This document shows, piece after piece, positions 9,224-16,389 of a stretch of DNA of 47,499 nt. The notes below the pieces were generated by a model. It was not told the DNA's origin, ran no database searches, and saw only the letters and a list, made by a program, of their open reading frames with translations. The DNA is from Pseudomonadota bacterium (GTDB lineage: Bacteria > Pseudomonadota > Gammaproteobacteria > Burkholderiales > Burkholderiaceae_C). The DNA lies in NCBI GenBank assembly GCA_018240985.1, contig JAFEER010000241.1:1-47499 (forward strand), in the 5' to 3' direction. The number at the start of each line of letters is the position of its first letter. Position 1 is the first letter of the stretch. Made by a program: the position numbers and the translations under genes.

Positions 9224-9832
9224 GCGCGGCGCTCCTGCTGGTGTTAGGACGACTGGGGGGTGTTTTTGGCGCTGCGGTACGGCCTGATTGATAGGCGGTA
9301 CATGCCAAAAAAAGTGAGAGAGCACTCTTGCTGCTCAACCAACGTCCATGATCTTGTATGACGGCAGATTCACTGGAATATTTAGTCAGATTTATTGCTA
9401 AATGCTTCTTTGGCGTGTGGGCGAGAGGGTGCCAATTTGACTGGCAAGCACCTTGATGATCATCAAGCGGATGGCGTCGCCTGGTCGGGTTGTCGGCGCG
9501 TTTCAGCAGTCCGTGCGGGGTGATTGCTGAGCAGGCTCGCAACCTGAAGAGCTGCGTCATTGCAGGGTGGTTGTGTATCTTGCCTGGAAAGGCCTGTACT
9601 GGTTGTACTTGCAACTGGCTAGAAAAAGTTGCCATTTGGCAACATCTTTCGACCACAACATGGGGCCTGTGTGAGGCGCCGCACGATCGCACTGGTGCCG
9701 GCTGCTTGGCAAACTATCATCCGCCATGCACAGGCCAAGCCGGGTCTGTTGTAAAACCCGCTTGCCGCTATAGCTATGAAGCTTGAAGCGGTGGCAAGCA
9801 CTTGCACGGCAACATTACCATTGAGGATGATC
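9224..9832. other. 609-bp intergenic region between divergent operons
   Basis: No convincing gene; the ORFs here lack family resemblance and good ribosome sites. It holds the divergent promoters of the acyltransferase (minus) and TPR (plus) operons. Visible structure: ATTTAG-N12-CTAAAT (9380-9403), the perfect palindrome at 9628-9643, and a weak copy of the GCTTGCCGCTATAGCTATGAAGC-type repeat near 9760-9785. I could not find a convincing sigma-54 GG-N10-GC promoter. Confidence 0.5.
9628..9643. promoter_or_regulatory. Perfect palindrome GTTGCC-ATTT-GGCAAC, candidate operator
   Basis: Six-bp perfect inverted repeat with a 4-bp spacer, with an extra half-like TTGCAAC 16-20 bp upstream. It sits between the divergent acyltransferase and TPR operons, about 190 bp from the TPR start. 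It has the form of a dimeric regulator site; the regulator is unknown. Confidence 0.4.
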
Positions 9833-11506
9833 ATGAAGACTCCCCTGTCACGCTCACTTTTTTCCGCGGCCTGCCTGGCAGCAGTCTCGCTGGCGCCGGC
9901 GGGCAGCGGTGCCACCGGTCAGCCCGCCAATGAGTCCGGTGTCAGGCAGCAAGAATTTCTTCAACGCACATCCCTGTCCGATAACCGCCTGCCGCCGGGT
10001 TTGGTAAGCGCGCAAGGCGTAACCGCCCCCGACGAAGGCGTGGCGGGTGACATGGCGCAGATCAGTACCCTGTTGCAGCAGGGCAAGACCGACCAGGCCC
10101 TCAAGGCCATCGATGCGTTGCAAAAAAAGCGGCCCGGTGACGTGGTACCGCCGTTCCTGCGCGGCCGCGCTCTGTTGCAAAAGGGGGATGCCGCTGGCGC
10201 ACGCAAGGCCATGGAGCAGGCACTGCAGATCGATGGCAACTATTTCCCCGCGATCGCCGTGCTGGCGGGACTGGACAATGCCGAAAAACACCCGGACGCG
10301 GCACGAACCCGTCTGGAGGCAGCCATCCAGCGTCAGCCCGGCAACGTGCCGGCCTATCAGGTACTGGCCGAGTTGCGCGCCGCCAATGGCGCCGACAAGG
10401 CCGAATTGGTCGGTATCTTGCGCAGGGCCGTCGAGGCCGCACCTGGGAACCCACAGGCGCACCATCTGCTGGTGGAGTACTTCTTGCGCAGCGGCGAACC
10501 CAAAGAGGCCTTGGCAGCGGCACAGAAGGCAGTGGCCGCCTTGCCTGAGAGCCCACCGATGTTTGACGCGCTGGGACGTGCTCAAGCGGCAAACGGGGAA
10601 TTCGATCAAGCCCAGGCCAGCTTCAACCGCATGGCGGCGCTGCAGCCGCAGTCGCCCCAGCCCTACCTGCGCATGTCCACCGCCTACCTGATGGCGGGCG
10701 ACCAGGCGGCCGCGGCCAACAAGCTGCGCAAGGCGCTGGAGCTCGACCCCAGCCTGCTTGAAGCCCAGCAAGGGCTGGTCAGCCTGGCCATGGCCGCGAA
10801 AAAACCCGACGAAGCCCTGGCCATAGTGCATCAGGTGCAAAAGCAAAGGCCCAAGGAGGCGGTGGGCTACCTGCTCGAAGGTGAAATCGAGGCGGCCGGC
10901 AAGAACTGGGACAAGGCCATAGCGGCCTTCCGCAAGGGCCTCAAGCAGACCGACAGCCCCGAACTCGCCGTGCGCCTGTACGCCGCGCTGCAGGGGGCGG
11001 GCAAGAAGCCGGACGCCGAGCGCTGGGCCGCCGACTGGACGCGCGCCCACCCCAAGGACGCCACCTTCCCCTTCTACCTGGGCAACCAGTCCCTGGCACG
11101 CAATGAACTGCCCGAGAGCCTGCGCCAGTTCGATCGTGTGCTTGCGCTGCAGCCGGGCAACGCCATTGCGCTCAACAACCGCGCCTGGATCAAGGGCCAG
11201 CTGGGCCAGGGCGGCGCCCTGGCCGACGCCGAGCGCGCCAACACCCTGGCGCCGAATCAGCCGCCGCTGATGGACACCTGGGCCATGCTGCTGTCGGCCG
11301 ACAATCAGCATGACAAGGCCGTGGAGTTGCAGAAGAAGGTGGTGCAGATGCAGCCGCAGCAGCTGGGCTACAAGCTGAATCTGGCCAAAATCTACCTCAA
11401 GGCCAGCCGCAAGAGCGATGCCAAACCCCTGCTCGACGAGCTGGCCGCGGCCGGGGACAAGTTCGCCGCCCAGGCCGAGGTGGAGCAGCTGAAAAAGCAG
11501 CTGTGA
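9833..11506 (+). CDS. Periplasmic tetratricopeptide-repeat protein
   Basis: A 557-residue protein starting MKTPLSRSLFSAACLAAVSL, a signal peptide without a lipobox. The rest is almost entirely TPR helices from about residue 70: repeated patterns such as ALQIDGNYFPAIAVLAGL, AVEAAPGNPQAHHLLVEYFL, ALELDPSLLEAQQGLVSLAM and LALQPGNAIALNNRAWIKGQ. It should act as an interaction scaffold in the periplasm. ATG at 9833 is preferred because GAGG lies upstream; the ORF extends 19 codons further but without a signal. TPR proteins of this kind occur in PEP-CTERM/exopolysaccharide loci (PrsT type), though this one is shorter than PrsT and not a lipoprotein. The protease follows 50 bp downstream. Confidence 0.8.
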   Translation: MKTPLSRSLFSAACLAAVSLAPAGSGATGQPANESGVRQQEFLQRTSLSDNRLPPGLVSAQGVTAPDEGVAGDMAQISTLLQQGKTDQALKAIDALQKKRPGDVVPPFLRGRALLQKGDAAGARKAMEQALQIDGNYFPAIAVLAGLDNAEKHPDAARTRLEAAIQRQPGNVPAYQVLAELRAANGADKAELVGILRRAVEAAPGNPQAHHLLVEYFLRSGEPKEALAAAQKAVAALPESPPMFDALGRAQAANGEFDQAQASFNRMAALQPQSPQPYLRMSTAYLMAGDQAAAANKLRKALELDPSLLEAQQGLVSLAMAAKKPDEALAIVHQVQKQRPKEAVGYLLEGEIEAAGKNWDKAIAAFRKGLKQTDSPELAVRLYAALQGAGKKPDAERWAADWTRAHPKDATFPFYLGNQSLARNELPESLRQFDRVLALQPGNAIALNNRAWIKGQLGQGGALADAERANTLAPNQPPLMDTWAMLLSADNQHDKAVELQKKVVQMQPQQLGYKLNLAKIYLKASRKSDAKPLLDELAAAGDKFAAQAEVEQLKKQL

Positions 11507-11556
11507 GGCGCGCGGCCACCATTGGCAACACACGCCGAAGCAGGTAGGGACATACC

Positions 11557-12336
11557 ATGAGCTTGATACGCCAATCACTTCCATGGTTGTTCATGGTCGT
11601 GCTGCAGTGGCTGCTCCACGGCAGCGCGCTGGCGCAATTGCCCGATACCGTGGATCGGGTCAGGCCATCCGTCGTGCTGGTGGGCAGCTACAGCGCTACC
11701 GACAACCCGCGCTTCCGTTACGTCGGCACGGGCTTCGTCGTGGGCGACGGCCTGCGCGTGGTGACCAACGCCCATGTGGCCAAGGCTACCGGCAGCCAGG
11801 GCGCCGAAGCGCCGGCCTTGGTGGTACAGGTGCGCTCGGGCGCCAGCGCCTGGGTGATGCGCCAGGCCAGGGTGCTGGAAAACAATCCGGAGCAAGACCT
11901 GGCCCTGCTGCAGATCGATGGGCCGGCGGCGCCGGCGCTGAAGGTCGGGCCTTCGGAGCAGGTGCGTGAAGGGGAGGAATACGCCTTCATGGGCTTTCCG
12001 GTTGGCGGCATCCTGGGGTTTTCTTCCGTCACCCACAGGGCCCTGGTGTCCTCCATCACCACCATGGCTCTGCCCAGCCCCACAAGCCAGCAACTGAGCG
12101 AACGCGCCATCCGCAGTGTGCGCTCAGGGCCACAGCAGGTGTTTCAGCTCGACGCCACGGCCTACCCCGGCAACAGCGGCGGCCCGCTGTTCGATACCCG
12201 CAGTGGCGCGGTGTATGGCGTCATCAGCATGGTGCTGGTCAAGGGAACGCGGGAGTCAGCACTCAGCCAGCCGTCAGGCATTACCTATGCCATACCGAGC
12301 CGCTATGTGGCGGACATGCTGGCGCGGCATCCATGA
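11557..12336 (+). CDS. Exported trypsin-like serine protease (S1C, no PDZ domain)
   Basis: A 259-residue protein with an N-terminal signal (WLFMVVLQWLLHGSALA-Q) and a trypsin-fold domain. The catalytic triad is visible: His in VVTNAHV (near residue 72), Asp in NPEQDLALLQI (near 114) and Ser in YPGNSGGPLFD (near 206). There is no room for a PDZ domain, so it is shorter than DegP/DegS. It probably processes or degrades periplasmic proteins. It lies 50 bp after the TPR gene and is probably in the same transcript, so the TPR protein may be a partner or substrate; that is inference. Confidence 0.87.
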   Translation: MSLIRQSLPWLFMVVLQWLLHGSALAQLPDTVDRVRPSVVLVGSYSATDNPRFRYVGTGFVVGDGLRVVTNAHVAKATGSQGAEAPALVVQVRSGASAWVMRQARVLENNPEQDLALLQIDGPAAPALKVGPSEQVREGEEYAFMGFPVGGILGFSSVTHRALVSSITTMALPSPTSQQLSERAIRSVRSGPQQVFQLDATAYPGNSGGPLFDTRSGAVYGVISMVLVKGTRESALSQPSGITYAIPSRYVADMLARHP

Positions 12337-12363
12337 TGCACGGGCTTGCATAGTGCCGGGTGT

Positions 12364-12729
12364 TCAGGACTGCGCCACCAAAAAAACCCCGGTGCAGATC
12401 AAGGCCACGCCACCAGCGCGCAACGCTGAAACCTGCTCACCTAGCATCAACCCGACCAGGACGGTGAATACAAACCCCAGACCTACGAGCGGATAGGCCT
12501 TGCTGACATCCCACTTCGACAGCACGCCGAGCCAGATCACGGCGCCCATGCCGTAAAGGACAAAACCGCCCACTACGTATTTGTTGGTCATGACGGAAAT
12601 CAGCGTGCCCAGGGAAAAGGGCTGGCCCATGGCGTCACGCACGCCGGGTGCCGACATGCCGGCCTTGAGCGAGAACTGCGCCGCCACTGACAGGGCGATG
12701 CTCAGAAGTGCCGTGGTAAGGGTGTTCAT
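12364..12729 (-). CDS. Small EamA/SMR-like membrane protein
   Basis: A 121-residue protein with four predicted membrane helices (starting MNTLTTALLSIALSVAAQFS), and the features SLKAGM, GFVLYGMGAVIWLGVLS and the C-terminal ALICTGVFLV typical of EamA/small multidrug resistance half-transporters such as ArnE/ArnF. The start overlaps the stop of the HAD-UbiA gene in an ATGA arrangement, implying translational coupling. Such proteins sit beside UbiA-type polyprenyl-phosphate glycosyl enzymes and may flip the lipid-linked sugar; this is a context-based inference. Confidence 0.8.
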   Translation of the reverse strand: MNTLTTALLSIALSVAAQFSLKAGMSAPGVRDAMGQPFSLGTLISVMTNKYVVGGFVLYGMGAVIWLGVLSKWDVSKAYPLVGLGFVFTVLVGLMLGEQVSALRAGGVALICTGVFLVAQS

Positions 12730-13844
12730 GGATGCAGTTCCAGAGAAATGAAATGGGCCGCCAGGACAGCAGCGAGCATGGCCAGCACCGTCAGGCGGCT
12801 GCCCCTGTCCTTGAGGGCATAGACCACAGGGTCGTCGTGCATTTCGCCGCGCGAGGTCTTGATCCACAGGCGCGCCATCCAGTACACCAGTCCGATGGTC
12901 ACCAGCCACAGCAGCTGCGGGGTCGCGTAGCGCGTCTGGGTCTCGGGCGCGCTGATGAACAGGCCGAACACGACAACGGCGCAAAGTGACGCGCCTACGC
13001 CCAGGGGCCACAGCACTACCAGGTCGGTGACGCGGTAGTCGCGCCCGCGGGTGGCGTCTGCGCCGGCCTGCTGCAAGGACACCAGTTCCGCACAGCGCTT
13101 GACCAGCGCCAGGCTCAGAAATGTGAAGGCCGAGAACGCAAGCAGCCAGGAACTGGTGACCACGCCGATGGCCACCGAGCCGGCCAGTATGCGTATGGTG
13201 TAGAGCAGTGACAGCATGATCACATCCATGAGCACATATTCCTTGATGACCCAGCTATAGCAACTCGTCAGCACCAGGTAGGCCAGCAGCATCCATGCAA
13301 ACCCTGGCGAGGCGCTCACTGCCAGGGCAAACGCCAATACCAGTGCCACACCTGCCACGAGAAGCCCGTGGTGGATGGGCAGGGCGCCACTGGCGAAGGG
13401 GCGCAGGCGCTTGCGCGGATGAACCCGGTCGTTGCCAAGATCCCACAGGTCGTTGACGATGTAGGTGGCGGAAGCCGCCAGCGAGAACGCCATGAAGGCC
13501 AGCATGATCTGGATGAGTTTGCCGATGTTGGTGAACTCAAAGGTGGTCAGCAGCGGCACGAACAGCAGCACATTCTTGATCCATTGGTGCACGCGCAGGG
13601 CGCGCAGCCACAGGGCAAGGCCGCCTGGCTGCTTCTGGAAGTCGCGCTCGACGGGGGTGTCTTTGCGTACCTGATTGGCAATACCCTCGGGTACGCCCAC
13701 CAGAATCGCGGCCTGGGCCTGCTTCCAGATCGGCAGGTCGGCCGCGCAGTCGCCGGCGTAGACAAAGGCCTCGCCCACGCTTTCCTGGATCGCCTTGAGC
13801 TTGGCCGAACCCTTGAGGTTGTTCTGCGGCTGGGTGGCGAGCAC
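12726..13844 (-). CDS. UbiA family prenyltransferase, part downstream of the amber codon
   Basis: Intact 372-codon frame that begins with GTG immediately after the amber codon. It contains the end of the HAD domain (motif IV, GDCAADLP) and a full UbiA membrane domain: the NDxxDxxxD site (NDLWDLGND) with HPRKRLRP after it, and YSWVIKEYVLMDVIMLS as the second conserved region. This type resembles decaprenyl-phosphate phosphoribosyltransferases, which load 5-phosphoribose onto a polyprenyl phosphate. No good ribosome site precedes the GTG, so independent expression is uncertain. It overlaps the EamA-like gene by 4 bases. The DprE1/DprE2-type epimerase genes seen beside such enzymes elsewhere are not here. 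Confidence 0.7.
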   Translation of the reverse strand: MLATQPQNNLKGSAKLKAIQESVGEAFVYAGDCAADLPIWKQAQAAILVGVPEGIANQVRKDTPVERDFQKQPGGLALWLRALRVHQWIKNVLLFVPLLTTFEFTNIGKLIQIMLAFMAFSLAASATYIVNDLWDLGNDRVHPRKRLRPFASGALPIHHGLLVAGVALVLAFALAVSASPGFAWMLLAYLVLTSCYSWVIKEYVLMDVIMLSLLYTIRILAGSVAIGVVTSSWLLAFSAFTFLSLALVKRCAELVSLQQAGADATRGRDYRVTDLVVLWPLGVGASLCAVVVFGLFISAPETQTRYATPQLLWLVTIGLVYWMARLWIKTSRGEMHDDPVVYALKDRGSRLTVLAMLAAVLAAHFISLELHP

Positions 13845-14174
13845 CTAGTCAAAAATGCCGAGATGGGTGGCGACGGATTCAGCAATGGAGTGGTGCGCCG
13901 CCGTGGCAAGGATGATCCGTCGGCCCTTGGATTTTTCCTCGCGCAGGTATTCCAGCAGTGGCGCGTTGTAGGGGAGTTTTTCGGGGTCGATGGCTACGCG
14001 GGCGGCGATGGCCTCCTTGAACCCCGCTCGGCCACGGAGTAGCCACAAAGGCAGGAATACGAGGCTGGAGGGTGACTGCTTGACCAGCTGGATCACCGAT
14101 TCCAGCAAGGTGTCTGTTGGCGTAAGGGTGCCGTCCAAATCGACGACCAAAGGTATCTGCGCCGTATCGATCAT
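12726..14174 (-). pseudogene. HAD-UbiA fusion interrupted by an in-frame amber codon
   Basis: Read through the amber codon (CTA on the plus strand at 13845-13847), this is a 482-codon gene matching the usual length of HAD-UbiA fusions. The N-terminal HAD domain has motif I (VVDLDGTLTP, from residue 9). Motif IV (YAGDCAADLPIW) falls after the stop, so the stop cuts the phosphatase domain itself. The UbiA domain has NDLWDLGNDRVHPRKRLRP and about eight membrane helices. The start ATG at 14174 has AGGAGG 4 bases upstream. The context around the stop reads GIFD-stop-VLATQPQNN, with no loss of frame and no other damage. It may be a recent nonsense mutation, a sequencing error, or a readthrough/restart case. 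Confidence 0.75.
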
Positions 14175-14314
14175 CCGCCCTCCTGAACCATCCCTGCCAT
14201 CACGGAGAAATTGGTTGGTTGAACCTGAGGCCACTACTTCGGGGGCCGCTGCCGCGTGGTGCACTGTAGTGTGCCTGAGCCCTGAGGGGTGGCGCTGCTG
14301 CCGCAACGGCCGCG

Positions 14315-15208
14315 TCAATGCTCGTTGAATTGCGTGCGCAGAAGCTCGATGAAGCAGTCCGCGCGCTCCGACGGCGCATATTGCGGCGGCAGGGCCAGCA
14401 CCACTTCTACCGCGCAAGGTGGGTGCAGGGGCAGTATGCGCAGTTCGCGTGCGAACACCGACGCCACGTAGGGGTTGACCACACCCAGTCCCAGCCCCTG
14501 GGCCGCCAGGCAGCAGATGGTGGATGAGTAGGTGGTTTCTATGGTGGAGCCCGCCTCGATGCCGTGGGCCTGCATGGTGTGCTGCAGCTGCAGGAAGATG
14601 TCGTCATCGGTATTCAGGGTCAGCAGCAGCTGGCCCTGCAGGTCACGCACATGGAGCGCGCTGCGCGTGGCCAGGGGGTGCTGCGGGTGCATGACGCACA
14701 CGGCATGGCCGCGGTGCAGCACGGTGGCATCGAGCTCCGGCGTGGCTATGGCCATGGTGCTGACCACCAGGTCGAAGTGGCCGTGCAGTAGCCCCTCGCG
14801 CAGCGCCGTGGTGCCCAGGGTCTGCAGGCTGAGATGGGTGCCCGGGTAGCGTTTGGCGAACTGGCAGACCACGGCCGGGATGACGCTCAGGCCCAGGGCC
14901 GGCGTGCAGCCTATGCGCAGGGCGCCGGCCCCCGACTGGCGCAGTACGGCCAGCGCGTGCTCGATGCGTTCGCGCCCCAGGAAATGCTGCTGCACCGTGG
15001 CGTACAAATCCATGGCCTGCTGGGTGGGGCGCAGGCGGCCCTTGTGCATGTCGAACAGCTTGAGCCCGGCGGCGGCCTGCATCTGGGCCAGCAGGCGGCT
15101 GACCGAGGGTTGGGTGGTGTGCAGCAGCTGGGCGGCGGCCGTGGTGGTGCCGGTCTGGATGACGGCGCGAAAGGCCTCGATTTCACGCGGGTTCAGGGGC
15201 CGGGTCAT
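14315..15208 (-). CDS. LysR family transcriptional regulator
   Basis: A 297-residue LysR regulator. The N-terminal winged helix-turn-helix (residues about 6-65) reads EIEAFRAVIQTGTTTAAAQLLHTTQPSVSRLLAQM, followed by the linker helix and an effector-binding domain (ALRIGCTPALGLSVIP onward). It is divergent from the Bug-type binding protein gene with 156 bp between the starts. That gap holds two adjoining palindromes (15239-15263), likely its operator. LysR regulators usually control the divergent gene, so the binding protein and the beta-propeller gene are the expected targets. The effector is unknown. Confidence 0.93.
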   Translation of the reverse strand: MTRPLNPREIEAFRAVIQTGTTTAAAQLLHTTQPSVSRLLAQMQAAAGLKLFDMHKGRLRPTQQAMDLYATVQQHFLGRERIEHALAVLRQSGAGALRIGCTPALGLSVIPAVVCQFAKRYPGTHLSLQTLGTTALREGLLHGHFDLVVSTMAIATPELDATVLHRGHAVCVMHPQHPLATRSALHVRDLQGQLLLTLNTDDDIFLQLQHTMQAHGIEAGSTIETTYSSTICCLAAQGLGLGVVNPYVASVFARELRILPLHPPCAVEVVLALPPQYAPSERADCFIELLRTQFNEH

Positions 15209-15238
15209 GGTGGAGTCTGATGCTGCAAGTGGGTGGGA

Positions 15239-15263
15239 GGTATACCGGTATTGAATAGATACC
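15239..15263. promoter_or_regulatory. Tandem palindromes between LysR and Bug genes, candidate operator
   Basis: GGTATACC is followed at once by GGTAT-TGAATAG-ATACC, a perfect 5-bp inverted repeat with a 7-bp spacer. Both have the same half-site, GGTAT. They lie 31 bp from the lysR start and about 100 bp from the Bug gene, where a LysR dimer would bind. Confidence 0.5.
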
Positions 15264-15364
15264 CCGCAAAAATGTATTTTCCTGCAGGTTGTGCGCTTCC
15301 TACACTGGCTTCATTGCAGCAACGCGCCGCGTACCGCGGTGCCAGGAACCAAGGAGATTCGGTA

Positions 15365-16366
15365 ATGGGCAAGCATTCGGGAACATGGGGCCGCCGCAGC
15401 GCCGGTCTGGGCATGGTGGCGGTGGCGGCCGGCCTGCTGGGCGGCACGGCCCTGGCGCAGGAGGGTTATCCCAGCCCTGGGCGGCAGATGCGCATCGTCG
15501 TGCCCTTCACGGCCGGTGGCAGCTCGGATGTGCAGGGCCGCATGCTGGCCGACAGGCTGAGCCGCATGTGGGGCCAGCCGGTGGTGGTGGAAAACAAGCC
15601 CGGTGCCGGCGGCCACCTGGGCGGCAAGTATGTGGTGGATCAGGTCGCCGACGGCTATACGCTGATGATCGGCTCCATCGGCCTGCATGCCGCCTATGGG
15701 GTGTACAGCAAGCTGACCTACAACCCGGGCAAGGATCTGCGCGTGGTCACCGTGCTGGCCGAAATGCCCCATGTGGTGGTGGCCACGCCGTCGCTGCCGG
15801 TGAAGAGCCTGTCCGAACTGACGGCCCTGGCCAAGGCAGAACCGGACTCGGTGCATTTCGGCTCGGCGGGCGTGGGCTCGTCCGTGCACATGATGGGCGA
15901 GCTGTACAAGCTGCAGTCGGGCGCGCCCATTGTCCATGTACCCTACCGGGGCAGCTCCGCGGCGCTGAACGACCTGCTGGGCGGGCAGATCCAGTTGATG
16001 TTCGAAAACCCGCCCACGGTGCTGTCCCATGTCAAGGGCGGCAAGCTCAAGGCCCTGGCCGTGACGGGCAAGCAGCGCCTGGCGGCCCTGCCCGATGTGC
16101 CCACGGCGGCCGAGTCCGGCATGAAGGACTATGTGGCGACCTCCTGGACTACCGTGGCGGTCTCGTCCAAGGTGCCCGAGGCCATCGTGAAGAGGCTCAA
16201 CGAGGATATCCGCAAGGTGGTGAATACCCCAGAATTCCGCAAGGGGCTGGAGGAGCAGGGCATGAGCGCGGTGGCCAACACCCTGCCCGAGGCCGACGCC
16301 TTCGTGTCCCGCGAGAAGAAGCGCTGGGATCATGTGATCACCGAGGGCAAGATTTCCGCCAATTGA
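15365..16366 (+). CDS. Bug family (TctC-type) tripartite tricarboxylate transporter binding protein
   Basis: Periplasmic solute-binding receptor of 333 residues, with a signal peptide (GLGMVAVAAGLLGGTALAQ). Characteristic stretches are IVVPFTAGGSSDVQGRML, VVVENKPGAGGHLGG, GSAGVGSSVHMMGELYK, VPYRGSSAALNDLLGGQIQ and ALPDVPTAAESG. ATG at 15365 has AAGGAG 8 bases upstream. No TctA/TctB membrane subunits are nearby, which is usual for the large orphan Bug sets in Comamonadaceae and Bordetella. The ligand cannot be told from sequence; carboxylates are typical. Probably controlled by the divergent LysR protein and co-transcribed with the beta-propeller gene 23 bp downstream. Confidence 0.94.
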   Translation: MGKHSGTWGRRSAGLGMVAVAAGLLGGTALAQEGYPSPGRQMRIVVPFTAGGSSDVQGRMLADRLSRMWGQPVVVENKPGAGGHLGGKYVVDQVADGYTLMIGSIGLHAAYGVYSKLTYNPGKDLRVVTVLAEMPHVVVATPSLPVKSLSELTALAKAEPDSVHFGSAGVGSSVHMMGELYKLQSGAPIVHVPYRGSSAALNDLLGGQIQLMFENPPTVLSHVKGGKLKALAVTGKQRLAALPDVPTAAESGMKDYVATSWTTVAVSSKVPEAIVKRLNEDIRKVVNTPEFRKGLEEQGMSAVANTLPEADAFVSREKKRWDHVITEGKISAN

Positions 16367-16389
16367 GCACAACCTGGTATCCGACTCCT

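Noticed and set aside
9660-9720. Sigma-54 promoter before the TPR gene
   Set aside because: The best candidate has GG-N8-GC spacing instead of GG-N10-GC.
9156-9786. ORFs of 98-178 codons in the acyltransferase-TPR gap
   Set aside because: Poor codon bias, no ribosome site, no recognisable domain; one overlaps the acyltransferase start antisense.
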